Origin: Sphingobacterium detergens
Lineage (GTDB): Bacteria > Bacteroidota > Bacteroidia > Sphingobacteriales > Sphingobacteriaceae
Direction of reading: 5' to 3'
Assembly (NCBI RefSeq): GCF_003610355.1
Contig: NZ_RAPY01000001.1
Span: 1,364,001 to 1,428,000, forward strand
DNA: 64,000 nt
Each line of letters opens with the position of its first letter. The stretch's first letter is position 1. Both the position numbers and the translations under genes were made by a program. This document shows, piece by piece, positions 44,239 through 53,362 of the stretch. The notes under the pieces were generated by a model that was not told the origin of the DNA, made no database searches, and was given only the letters and a program-made list of their open reading frames with translations.

Positions 44239-44811
44239 ATGAAGCTCGCAATAAAGAATATGGTATGCAATAGATGCATCATGGTTGTCGAAAATGAATT
44301 GGCCAAGCTTAATCTTCACATTAAACATATTTCTTTAGGACAGGTCGAAATTGAAGAAACGTTGAACAGAGAACAGTCTGCTCAACTGGCCGAGAGCTTT
44401 TCCGCCCTTGGCTTTGAATTGATCGACGACAAGCGGACAGTACTTATTGAACAGGTCAAACATTTGGTACTGGATCTAATCCGCAACCAAAACAATAACA
44501 CCAATCTCAATTTATCGGAAATAATAAGTAACCAGATTTATCACGATTACAACTATATTTCGAATCTATTTTCGGATGTGGAAGGCATGACGATTGAGAA
44601 ATATTTCATCAGCCAAAAAATCGAATATGTCAAGGAATTACTGGTCTATGATGAACTGACTTTAAGCGAGATCGCCTATCAACTGAATTACTCCAGCGTT
44701 GCTTATTTAAGCAATCAGTTCAAAAAAGTAACTGGGCTGACACCAAGTCATTTTAAGCATATCAAGGAGAATAAACGGAAACCCTTGGATAAGATTCAAG
44801 ATGCTGGATAA
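44239..44811 (+). CDS. HMA-like metal-binding domain fused to an AraC-type DNA-binding domain
   Basis: A 190-residue predicted regulator. Residues ~1-65 resemble a heavy-metal-associated (HMA) ferredoxin-like domain with the metal motif M-x-C10-x2-C13 (IKNMVCNRCIMVVENEL) and a second strand pair (LGQVEIEETLN). Residues ~95-175 are an AraC/XylS double helix-turn-helix ending in the family signature (LTLSEIAYQLNYSSVAYLSNQFKKVTGLTPSHFKHI). I infer direct sensing of a soft metal such as Cu(I) or Zn. No metal pump or chaperone gene is adjacent, so the targets lie elsewhere. A consensus -7 element precedes it and a strong terminator follows. Similar fusions exist in Bacteroidota but are poorly studied. 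Confidence 0.85.
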   Translation: MKLAIKNMVCNRCIMVVENELAKLNLHIKHISLGQVEIEETLNREQSAQLAESFSALGFELIDDKRTVLIEQVKHLVLDLIRNQNNNTNLNLSEIISNQIYHDYNYISNLFSDVEGMTIEKYFISQKIEYVKELLVYDELTLSEIAYQLNYSSVAYLSNQFKKVTGLTPSHFKHIKENKRKPLDKIQDAG

Positions 44812-44878
44812 ACTTCCCTGCATACATGATGCGTAGAACCGATCAGATCGCTATCTGACACCTAAAGATAAATAAGAA

Positions 44879-44904
44879 AAGGCTTCCGAGCGGAAGCCTT
44901 TCTT
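44879..44904. terminator. Terminator between convergent genes
   Basis: AAGGCTTCCG/CGGAAGCCTT (44879-44888, 44891-44900) with A-rich and T-rich flanks. It serves the HMA-AraC gene and the DUF4954 gene, whose stop lies at its edge. Confidence 0.9.
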
Positions 44905-47085
44905 TTAAAATTGCCCTTTCAAATTAGCAACCCTTATTTTAAATATCTCTAATTCTTTCTGTTGTTGATTGATAAAGGAGTTTTCTGTCAACTTCCCGAC
45001 GACTATATCGCGTTCCTCATCATTGGCATACACCATATTCTTGAACGGATTTTTGTAATCTTTAGCACGGGATTTATAGATCTGCTCCCCTATCCAGATT
45101 CGGTGTCCCAAAGCCTGATCCAACAAAGATACAATTTTATCTCTGGATATTTCCATACCTTCCAAAGTTAGAATTTCAATCAATGACAATAAGGCATGCT
45201 TTCGTTTATCCAATGGATAGTCCTTGCTACGCTCATGATAAAACTCATGAATATCATCCCAGGAGTCGATCTTTTTAGACTTGATATCATCCAGAAAAAT
45301 CTGAAATGCAGTACTTTCAATAAGCTGTCCACCGATATTTTCCCAGTTTGTCCGTTGTTCGCCAGCAAGGCTCTCGATGATATTATCGAGTGATCGGCCT
45401 TCCTCCAATGCATCCATCAGGTGCAAAACACCATAATACTTGATGAATGAACGATAAAGATGATAGGCCTCGCCAACTTTTTGAATCACTGTAGGTCGGC
45501 GCGAATTCTCTGCTCCGGACAAAACAATGGTCTTATCTTTTAGATCAATATTATTGGCAAGTAAGGCACGTCCAGCCACAATGCGTTCCTCCCGTGTCTT
45601 ATCCTCTTCCTGCTGAAGGCTTTCCGACACGGCAAAAGCAAGTGTTTCCATTCCAGAAAACATCTCATTGACGGTATCAGGAGCCAACATATCGTACTCA
45701 AAATATTGATTTTTAAAATGCCTATTATCCCGTGCTTCATACTTATTGGCATTACGTACCAAAGCGTACATATTATACATAAACCAATACCCTGGGATAA
45801 GTACAAGCCTATCATGCTGTACATCGTTACTTACCAGCGTAAAAGGCAGTTGGATATCCAACTCGTGTAAAAAGTCACCCTTGACAATTAAACAGTAAGA
45901 GGCAAATCTCGAGTTGTGTTTGAGACTCACACATAAGCCTGGCCAAAAACCACGCCCCGCGATAATCTCACCATCAGCAGCTCTTGAATTGTGGTTTGAC
46001 CCTACTGTAGCCCCTGCAGCCATATTACTTTGTCCCATGACCAATGCGGCACATAGGAAAGAATTATTATGGTGTTGTTCATGTGCTGGAAAAATCAATG
46101 AGTTGAGCACTTCACAACAGGATATCGTCGAATTATCACCCAGATAAGAATTGATCAACCTTGCACCGTATTTCAGCTGCGAATAAGAGGCCAAAATAAA
46201 ACGTACCGCTTTGACTCCATAGAATATACGGCAACCGTAGCCAATGATACCATTGACCAGCTCACAGCCCTCACCAATTTGGGTATAGGATTCCTGTGAT
46301 GAGTTAACCGTCACATTCTTCAGCTTATTCACCCCTTTGATGTAAGCATCGGTACCGATCTTCACATTTTTGATCGTGAACGTATTTTTGATAACGCAGC
46401 GATCACCGATCTGGCTATAATATCCACGTTGTGTACCAAATTTTTGGTCGGTCAGCTCTTCAAAGCGATGTTGTAACGCCCGATCCTGGCGATTGCGTGT
46501 CCACAGATAGACATCTGCAGCCTGCATCCCATCAAAAGGATACACCGAGCGCGCTCCATTTTCATTGCAGAGCTCCAATTGAATACGTTTACCCGATTCT
46601 TCACCGTCCCGCAGGATTCCATTCCCAAATTTAGCGGTGCTTCCCGTCTCCATCTCTTTGATTTGACTCAAGAGCACTTCATTGCCCACAATAAAATAGG
46701 ATAAATAGCCTATATGATGTACAGCCACATCATCACCAAAATCCGAACTGATAATGGTTGAATGATATAAGCCAATGGGAAGTTGTAGATTGCGGTATTC
46801 CAAATAGCTCGGACTGAGATTTCCGATACGTACCAAACCATAGAATTTACAACCTTGGATTTGCTTGGGATCAAAAATTGCGGATACCTTGACTTTAGAC
46901 CAGTCGCTGGACCAATTGCCATTGGCGATCAGCTCCTGAACCTCATTTGTCGTAAGGTCACGGTAATCGTTGCGTGGATTCTGCTGAAAACGCAGGCTGT
47001 ACTCATCCTGCCCTTCCTGGAGAAATTCATTTGGGATAAAATCATATCCCAAATGCTCCAAAGGTCTTTTCTTTAATACACTCAT
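44905..47085 (-). CDS. DUF4954-family protein with hexapeptide-like beta-helix
   Basis: A 726-residue cytoplasmic protein of the DUF4954 family. The central part (~60-420) has short repeats of the left-handed beta-helix kind (IIGYGCRIFYGVKAVRFILASYSQLKYGARLINSYLGDNSTISCCEV, SNMAAGATVGSNHNSRAADGEIIAGRGFWPGL), as in hexapeptide acyl- and nucleotidyl-transferases. The C-terminal ~250 residues are helical and highly charged. No catalytic residues are established for the family; a nucleotide-sugar or acyltransfer role is suggested only by the fold. The gene lies 8 bases after glmS on the same strand, so it is probably co-transcribed with UDP-GlcNAc precursor synthesis, which fits the fold-based guess. 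Confidence 0.85.
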   Translation of the reverse strand: MSVLKKRPLEHLGYDFIPNEFLQEGQDEYSLRFQQNPRNDYRDLTTNEVQELIANGNWSSDWSKVKVSAIFDPKQIQGCKFYGLVRIGNLSPSYLEYRNLQLPIGLYHSTIISSDFGDDVAVHHIGYLSYFIVGNEVLLSQIKEMETGSTAKFGNGILRDGEESGKRIQLELCNENGARSVYPFDGMQAADVYLWTRNRQDRALQHRFEELTDQKFGTQRGYYSQIGDRCVIKNTFTIKNVKIGTDAYIKGVNKLKNVTVNSSQESYTQIGEGCELVNGIIGYGCRIFYGVKAVRFILASYSQLKYGARLINSYLGDNSTISCCEVLNSLIFPAHEQHHNNSFLCAALVMGQSNMAAGATVGSNHNSRAADGEIIAGRGFWPGLCVSLKHNSRFASYCLIVKGDFLHELDIQLPFTLVSNDVQHDRLVLIPGYWFMYNMYALVRNANKYEARDNRHFKNQYFEYDMLAPDTVNEMFSGMETLAFAVSESLQQEEDKTREERIVAGRALLANNIDLKDKTIVLSGAENSRRPTVIQKVGEAYHLYRSFIKYYGVLHLMDALEEGRSLDNIIESLAGEQRTNWENIGGQLIESTAFQIFLDDIKSKKIDSWDDIHEFYHERSKDYPLDKRKHALLSLIEILTLEGMEISRDKIVSLLDQALGHRIWIGEQIYKSRAKDYKNPFKNMVYANDEERDIVVGKLTENSFINQQQKELEIFKIRVANLKGQF

Positions 47086-47093
47086 ACGCCTCC

Positions 47094-48935
47094 TTATTCT
47101 ACTGTGACAGATTTGGCGAGATTACGAGGTTTGTCAACATCTAAGCCTAACTCCACACCAATATAATAAGACAATAACTGTAACGGAACAACAGAGATTA
47201 AAGGCGCAATAATCTCATCTGCTTCTGGAATTTCCATAAAGTCATCCGACAGGCTTTCGGAAACGGCATCACCTCTGGTAACTACAGAAATAATCTTGCC
47301 CTTCCTTGCTTTTATCTCCTGGATATTGGAAACAATCTTTTCATGATAGGCATCCTTTGTTGCGACGAAAACAACGGGCAAGTTCTCATCGACCAAAGCA
47401 ATAGGGCCATGTTTCATCTCTGCTGCAGGATACCCTTCGGCATGAATATAAGAAATCTCTTTTAGCTTTAGCGCACCTTCCAGGGCTACAGGGAAGTTAT
47501 ACCCTCTACCAAGAAATAAGAAATCCCTTGCGTCTTTATATTTTTTTGCAATTTGCTGGATTTTTTCGATCTGTGTATCCAAGATCCACTGCACTTTCTC
47601 AGGAACTTCGTGCAATTCCTCCGATAGTTTCAGAAAACGTTCTTCCGAAATCGATCCCTTTAGGGCTGCAATTTTTAATGCGATCAGGTTTAGAACCGTT
47701 AGCTGTGCTGTAAAAGCTTTGGTACTTGCCACACCGATTTCAGGTCCGGCATGCGTATAAGCACCTGCATCAGAAAGACGGGCGATGGAAGATCCCACAA
47801 CATTAACCACACCTAGAATGATGGCTCCCTGTTTTTTCGCATTTTCCAGCGCTACCAACGTGTCGGCAGTCTCACCACTTTGTGAAATGGCTAAAATTAC
47901 ATCTCCGGGATGGATCACAGGATTCCGGTAGCGGAACTCCGAAGCATACTCCACCTCAACATTGATGCGGCATAGTTCTTCAATAACATATTCTGCAATC
48001 AAGCCAGCGTGCCAGCTCGTACCACAGGCAACAATGACAATCCGATTGGTACTGCTGATTTCATTCGCGTACTTCTCAATTCCACTCAGAATAATTTGCT
48101 TCGCCTGCAGATCCAGACGGCCACGCATTGAATCGTAGATGGTATGTGGCTGTTCGAAGATCTCCTTTAACATAAAGTGATCGTAACCACCTTTTTCAAT
48201 AGCCGATAACTCCAGATCCAATTTTTGGATGTACGGTGTAATCCGTTCATTTCCCAGATTCTTGAGGATTAGTTCATCGGGTGTGATAATCGCAAGTTCA
48301 TAATCATTGATGTAAACAACTTCTTTGGTATAAGCTAACATCGGTGAAGCATCTGAACCCAAAAAATGCTCATTTTTACCTATTCCAATAACCAGGGGAC
48401 TCCCCTTTCTTGCCGCAATAATCCGATCTGGATAACCGGCTTCCAATACAAGGATCACATAGGCACCAACAACCCTTTTTAAGGCAATACGGATCGCCTC
48501 CTCCAGGGAGCATTCATTTTGTGACTGGATTTCCTCGATAAAGTTAACAAGTACTTCAGTATCCGTATCACTTTTGAATTGGTAGCCTTTGCTAATTAAT
48601 TCTGCTTTTAGGGAAGCATAGTTTTCGATGATACCATTATGGATCATCGCGATACGTCCACTGTTTGAATAATGCGGATGGGCATTGCGGTCAGAAGGTT
48701 CACCATGGGTGGCCCAACGTGTATGCCCTATTCCTGTTGTTGACTGAAGATCCTGACCGTAAACGAATTCTTCTAGATTCACTACTTTGCCGGTCTTTTT
48801 GTAAACATCAACCTGTTCACCTTTGTGCAGTGCCACTCCCGCACTGTCATATCCACGGTATTCTAATTTTTTCAATCCATCAATGACGATACCATACGCC
48901 TGACGGTAACCTGTGTATCCTACAATTCCACACAT
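47094..48935 (-). CDS. glmS: Glutamine:fructose-6-phosphate aminotransferase (isomerising)
   Basis: A 613-residue enzyme making glucosamine-6-phosphate from fructose-6-phosphate and glutamine, the entry to peptidoglycan and LPS amino sugars. I place the start at 48935 (MCGIVGYTGYRQA) because Cys2 must become the N-terminal nucleophile after Met removal; the frame stays open 23 codons further upstream. The glutaminase domain has RWATHGEPSDRNAHPH and HNGIIENY. Two SIS domains follow (ACGTSWHAGLIAEY, SQSGETADTLVAL, LGRGYNFPVALEGALKLKEISYIHAEGYPAAEMKHGPIALV) and it ends DKPRNLAKSVTVE. No glmS ribozyme is seen upstream. DUF4954 follows 8 bases later. Confidence 0.98.
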   Translation of the reverse strand: MCGIVGYTGYRQAYGIVIDGLKKLEYRGYDSAGVALHKGEQVDVYKKTGKVVNLEEFVYGQDLQSTTGIGHTRWATHGEPSDRNAHPHYSNSGRIAMIHNGIIENYASLKAELISKGYQFKSDTDTEVLVNFIEEIQSQNECSLEEAIRIALKRVVGAYVILVLEAGYPDRIIAARKGSPLVIGIGKNEHFLGSDASPMLAYTKEVVYINDYELAIITPDELILKNLGNERITPYIQKLDLELSAIEKGGYDHFMLKEIFEQPHTIYDSMRGRLDLQAKQIILSGIEKYANEISSTNRIVIVACGTSWHAGLIAEYVIEELCRINVEVEYASEFRYRNPVIHPGDVILAISQSGETADTLVALENAKKQGAIILGVVNVVGSSIARLSDAGAYTHAGPEIGVASTKAFTAQLTVLNLIALKIAALKGSISEERFLKLSEELHEVPEKVQWILDTQIEKIQQIAKKYKDARDFLFLGRGYNFPVALEGALKLKEISYIHAEGYPAAEMKHGPIALVDENLPVVFVATKDAYHEKIVSNIQEIKARKGKIISVVTRGDAVSESLSDDFMEIPEADEIIAPLISVVPLQLLSYYIGVELGLDVDKPRNLAKSVTVE

Positions 48936-49033
48936 GCTTGTCTCAATTTTAAGTATATATATTTTGTTAATGCGGCCGCAATGTAATAAAAAATATTTAC
49001 GCAATCGATTGATTAACCTAAAATTAACACAAA

Positions 49034-49067
49034 AAGAAAGGAGGCCAATGACTTAGCCTCCTTTCTT
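49034..49067 (-). terminator. Terminator of RND operon 2
   Basis: A 12-bp stem AAGAAAGGAGGC/GCCTCCTTTCTT (49034-49045, 49056-49067), A/T-flanked, 20 bases after the pump stop and 100 bases before the glmS start. Confidence 0.9.
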
Positions 49068-49086
49068 GTGTAAAATTGATTTATGT

Positions 49087-52000
49087 TTAATGTTCTGCTA
49101 CATCAACATGATCATAATCCTCTACAATCAATGCGTCATAGTCCTTCTTTTTCTTATTACCAAAGCGGTCAAAGATCGAATATACCACCGGTACGACAAC
49201 AAGCGTCAAGAATAGCGACGACAATAGACCACCGATGATAACGATTGCCAGACCTCTGTTCATATCCGCACCATCACCTGTAGCAATGGCAATCGGGATC
49301 ATACCGAACACCATGGCAATTGTCGTCATCAAGATCGGACGAAGACGGGCATGGTTAGCAGCGACCAGTGCGTCGTGAGTGCTATCCCCAGCTTCTTTCC
49401 GGTGGTTGGCAAAATCGACCAGCATGATCGCGTTCTTGGCCACCAAACCAATCAACATGATAATACCCAAGATGGTAAAGATGTTCAACGTCTGATTACC
49501 CAATGCAAGGAACAACAAGGCACCGATAAACGACAATGGAATGGAGAACAATACCACAAAAGGTGTGATAAAGCTATCATATAGCGCCACCATCACAAGG
49601 TATACTAAGATAATTGAGGCCAATAATGCAATTCCCAATGTACCGAAACCTTCTGACTGATTTTCCATGTTACCACCCCAAATGAAGACAATTCCGGGTT
49701 TGCGTGGAAGTTTCTCAAATTGAGCCTGCCATTCCTGTGCTACGGTACCCATTGGTCTACCGATTGCCTGACCTTGGATAGATACCGCTGGTGATTTATC
49801 GCGACGCTCCAATAACGTAGGTCCTGAACCATAAGAAACTGTTGCAAATTGCTCCAATGAAATTGAAGCACCTTTATTATTGATAAATTTCAAATCGCGA
49901 ACATTGTCGATGCTGGCACGACCACTTTCTGTATAGCGAATATTGATATCATACTCATTATCACCCGCTCTATATTTATTGTCTGTATTTCCAGAAAATG
50001 CAGTCTGCATCGTCATACCGACTGTGGATACGTTCAATCCCAAAGACGTCATTTTATCACGATCAATTTTCACATTAATCTCAGGGTTACCAGCCTCAGA
50101 AGTTAACTTCACTCCCGCTGCTCCCGGGATCTTACGCAATTGATCTGCCGCTTTCTCCGCAAATTCCTGTGCATCTTCTACCGAAGAACCGATGATGGTC
50201 AACTTCAATGGCGCTTGCTCAGCTCCCATGATACCGACATTCACCGTCTTAATCTTCGCACCGATCAGCTTGTTTTCCAATTCGCGTTTTAAAGTCGCAG
50301 AATATACCTGAGAGTTACCTTCAAAATTCTCCTTATCCAAGATAACGTGGATTTCGGATTTATAACGTGAACCTGTTGTCGAAGCCATACCATCCGAAGA
50401 CTGTCCTACAGTGGTGATGATTTCTTTGACGTCTGGCTTAGATTTGATATAAGCTTCTGCCTTTTGCGTCAATAAGTTGGTCTTTTCCAAAGAAGCATCC
50501 TTGTCCAATTCCAATTGGATGAAAAATTCCTTACGGTCAATTCCAGGGAAGAAGTCCGAACCGATATACCCTTTGACCACAAGCATAAAAGAAGCGACCA
50601 ATAAGCCTACTGCAAGTCCCAGTGTTGCCAATTTATTCATCCGGCTTTTTAATGCCCAGACCAACAATCCAGATACCCAATGTGTAAAAGCTGTCAAACC
50701 ACTTTCAAATCCATGGATTATACGTCCGAAGAAAGAAGTTTTGCTCAAATGCTCCAGTTTTCCGAAACGGGAATATAACCAGGGAACAACTGTAAATGAA
50801 ACGAGCAAGGACAGCAAAGTGGAAATAATTACGGTCACACAAAATTGAGCGAGGATGTTTGCCACCAAACCGGTAGACATCGCAATCGGTAAAAACACCA
50901 CCACGATAACCAAGGTAATCGCTGTTACGGTAAAACCGATCTCCGAGGCTCCATCAAATGCCGCACGCACTTTATTTTTCCCCATCTCCATGTGACGGTG
51001 AATATTCTCGATAACAACGATCGCATCATCCACCAGAATACCTACAACCAGTGATAGTCCCAATAAAGACATCAGGTTTAGGGTATAACCCATCAGCAGC
51101 AACCCAATAAATGTCGCAATCAGTGATAATGGAATCGCCACCATGGTAATCGCTGCATTACGCAAGCTCTGCAAAAAGAACAACATGATAAAACCTACCA
51201 GGGCAATCGCAATCATCAAGTCATGGATTACGTTGTTGGCAGCATTCAATGTAAAGTCAGAAGAGTCATTTGCGACAAGAATCTTGATCTTGTTGCTTGC
51301 ATAATCTTTTTCCACCTGCCCAATTGTCTTTTTAACACCTTCAGATACCGCTACTGCATTGGCATCCGATTGTTTAAAGACCTGTAACAAGATGGTGTTT
51401 TGACGATCCAAACGAGCCACCTTCTCAATTTCTTTGATACCATCCTGTACATCGGCGATATCGCGCAAATAGATCTGCACACCTGCTGGTGTTGTAATCG
51501 GTAGATTACGTAATTCTTCGATCGAAGTTACTTTACCCGCTAAACGGATTGTTGTTCTGTTGTCACGTGTACTTACGTTACCTGTAGGAAAATCAAGATT
51601 TGAAGAGGCAACAGTCTGTTGTACCTGAGCGATTGTCAAACCATAACCTTCAATTTTCTTAGGATCCACAGAAATCTGAATTTCACGCTCCTCGCCCCCG
51701 ATCATATCCACTTTGGCTACTCCATTGATCCGTGCGAAAACTGGCTGGATCTTGTTGTCCAACAAGTCATATAATTCTTTCTCAGATAAATTCGATGTTA
51801 CTGCTAGACTCATGATAGCAACATCATCCAACGAAAATTTGGACAAGGATGGTGTTTTCACATCATCGGGTAGATCGTTGACAACAGCATTGATTTTCCG
51901 TTGTGCATCGGTCAGCAGGAAGTTGACATCAGCCCCGTTATTTAAGGTAATCATCACAATGGATACACCTTCCAGCGAAGTCGACTCTACTTTCTTAATA

Positions 52001-52227
52001 CTCTCCAGCGAGGAAATTGCATCCTCAATTTTTTTAGTCACCGAGCTTTCCACTTCAGAGGGTGATGCCCCTGGGTAGACCGTCTGCACCGTGATTACAT
52101 TGATCTCAAATTTAGGGACTAACTCGTACCCCAATTGAGTATAGGAAAACAACCCGCCTAATGTCAGTATTATAAATAATACGATAATTATACTGGGACG
52201 TTTTATCGATATTTCGGTAATTTTCAT
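49087..52227 (-). CDS. RND multidrug efflux permease, system 2
   Basis: A 1046-residue RND pump with twelve membrane helices and two large periplasmic loops. The N-terminus ITEISIKRPSIIIVLFIILTLGGLFSYTQLGYELVPKFEI, the TM4 relay in LSLVVGILVDDAIVVIENIHRHME and the second-half motif GLVAKNAIMLVDFANHRKEAGDS assign it to the HAE-1-like drug exporters rather than the CusA metal group. It ends in a charged tail (DYDALIVEDYDHVDVAEH). It diverges clearly from the system 1 pump, so the two are not a recent duplication. It is the last gene of a tetR-tolC-adaptor-pump operon. Confidence 0.95.
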   Translation of the reverse strand: MKITEISIKRPSIIIVLFIILTLGGLFSYTQLGYELVPKFEINVITVQTVYPGASPSEVESSVTKKIEDAISSLESIKKVESTSLEGVSIVMITLNNGADVNFLLTDAQRKINAVVNDLPDDVKTPSLSKFSLDDVAIMSLAVTSNLSEKELYDLLDNKIQPVFARINGVAKVDMIGGEEREIQISVDPKKIEGYGLTIAQVQQTVASSNLDFPTGNVSTRDNRTTIRLAGKVTSIEELRNLPITTPAGVQIYLRDIADVQDGIKEIEKVARLDRQNTILLQVFKQSDANAVAVSEGVKKTIGQVEKDYASNKIKILVANDSSDFTLNAANNVIHDLMIAIALVGFIMLFFLQSLRNAAITMVAIPLSLIATFIGLLLMGYTLNLMSLLGLSLVVGILVDDAIVVIENIHRHMEMGKNKVRAAFDGASEIGFTVTAITLVIVVVFLPIAMSTGLVANILAQFCVTVIISTLLSLLVSFTVVPWLYSRFGKLEHLSKTSFFGRIIHGFESGLTAFTHWVSGLLVWALKSRMNKLATLGLAVGLLVASFMLVVKGYIGSDFFPGIDRKEFFIQLELDKDASLEKTNLLTQKAEAYIKSKPDVKEIITTVGQSSDGMASTTGSRYKSEIHVILDKENFEGNSQVYSATLKRELENKLIGAKIKTVNVGIMGAEQAPLKLTIIGSSVEDAQEFAEKAADQLRKIPGAAGVKLTSEAGNPEINVKIDRDKMTSLGLNVSTVGMTMQTAFSGNTDNKYRAGDNEYDINIRYTESGRASIDNVRDLKFINNKGASISLEQFATVSYGSGPTLLERRDKSPAVSIQGQAIGRPMGTVAQEWQAQFEKLPRKPGIVFIWGGNMENQSEGFGTLGIALLASIILVYLVMVALYDSFITPFVVLFSIPLSFIGALLFLALGNQTLNIFTILGIIMLIGLVAKNAIMLVDFANHRKEAGDSTHDALVAANHARLRPILMTTIAMVFGMIPIAIATGDGADMNRGLAIVIIGGLLSSLFLTLVVVPVVYSIFDRFGNKKKKDYDALIVEDYDHVDVAEH

Positions 52228-52292
52228 TAGAATTATTTGTTTTTAATGGTAATGAAACCACGACTTCATTTGCTACTGTTTTTCAGTATACA

Positions 52293-53348
52293 TTATTTAA
52301 TAATTTCAACAGGGCTTTGATCAAACAAGTTGATTTGACCCGAAACAATCACTTGATCGCCATTTTGTAGACCACCCAAGATTTCAATGTGATCGCCAAA
52401 ATTTCTTCCGGATTTCACATTGGTTTCGATTGCTTTACCATTTTTAAGAACGAATATTTTATTATCACTCACACTACCGACAAATGCATTGCGAGGTACG
52501 ATCAATGTATTACTAGCGGCCCCTTCTCCAAACATCGCTGTACCATACATACCAGCACGCAATTGGTTCGATGAGTTATTGACTTCAATTTCTACCGGGA
52601 AATTCAAGCTTCCGTCAGATTTAGGAGCAATAAACGTCACCTTACCTGTGAATCTTTGGTCTGCATATACACTTGCTGATACATCAACAGACTGGCCTAC
52701 TCGTAACGTCGCCACATTTTTCTCATCAACATTGACGCGTAATTTTAACGTACCAACATTGACAATATCAAAAGCCGCAGCTCCAACATTTAAATAAGTT
52801 CCCGGTTCAATTTTACGTGCATTGACCACACCCGAAACAGATGTCTTAATGGTTACATCACCAGCATTCAATTTTGATGCTCTTAGATTATTTTTAGCGT
52901 TTTCAAATTGCAATTTCACCTGATCCAGCTGTTGTTTGGTAACACCACCAGTAGAAAAAGCACTTTCAAAGCGATTTAAGTCGGCCTGTGCATTCGTAAA
53001 TGCTGCTTGCGCATTGGCTACATTTACATTCAGCTTGTCACCTTCGATAATTGCCAGGGTTTGTCCAGCACTTACATGAGAACCTTCGTCTACCAATACC
53101 TTCACAACTCTACCCGCAGTCTCCGCAGATACGGTGACCTCTTGCTTTGGCGCAAAAGTTCCATTAGCGGTGTAACGTAGGTCCATTGAGCTTACTTTCG
53201 CCGTATCAATACGGACCGCAATTGCCGCATTTGTTTTCGCAACCTCAGCTGTTTCCGCTTCGTTTTTCTTTTTATTTTTATTTAACACAAAAAATATTCC
53301 TGCAAGACCAGCAGCAATAATAAGTAGGGTAATAATTCCGCGTTTCAT
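52293..53348 (-). CDS. RND efflux periplasmic adaptor, system 2
   Basis: A 351-residue HlyD/AcrA-type adaptor. A signal or anchor (~2-22, IITLLIIAAGLAGIFFVLN) is followed by a lipoyl half (VTVSAETAGRVVKVLVDEGSHVSAGQTLAIIEGD) and a short hairpin (NVANAQAAFTNAQADLNRFESAF...). The second lipoyl half (IKTSVSGVVNARKIEPGTYLNVGA) and beta-barrel domains (LRAGMYGTAMFGEGAASNTLIVPRNAFV) complete it. It bridges pump and TolC. It lies 14 bases after the tolC gene and 65 before the pump, in the same operon. Confidence 0.93.
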   Translation of the reverse strand: MKRGIITLLIIAAGLAGIFFVLNKNKKKNEAETAEVAKTNAAIAVRIDTAKVSSMDLRYTANGTFAPKQEVTVSAETAGRVVKVLVDEGSHVSAGQTLAIIEGDKLNVNVANAQAAFTNAQADLNRFESAFSTGGVTKQQLDQVKLQFENAKNNLRASKLNAGDVTIKTSVSGVVNARKIEPGTYLNVGAAAFDIVNVGTLKLRVNVDEKNVATLRVGQSVDVSASVYADQRFTGKVTFIAPKSDGSLNFPVEIEVNNSSNQLRAGMYGTAMFGEGAASNTLIVPRNAFVGSVSDNKIFVLKNGKAIETNVKSGRNFGDHIEILGGLQNGDQVIVSGQINLFDQSPVEIIK

Positions 53349-53362
53349 ATTGTATTAGTCAA

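Noticed and set aside
48936..49030. glmS ribozyme or GlcN6P riboswitch upstream of glmS
   Set aside because: Only about 100 bases separate the pump terminator and the glmS start, and none of the ribozyme's conserved core is seen.
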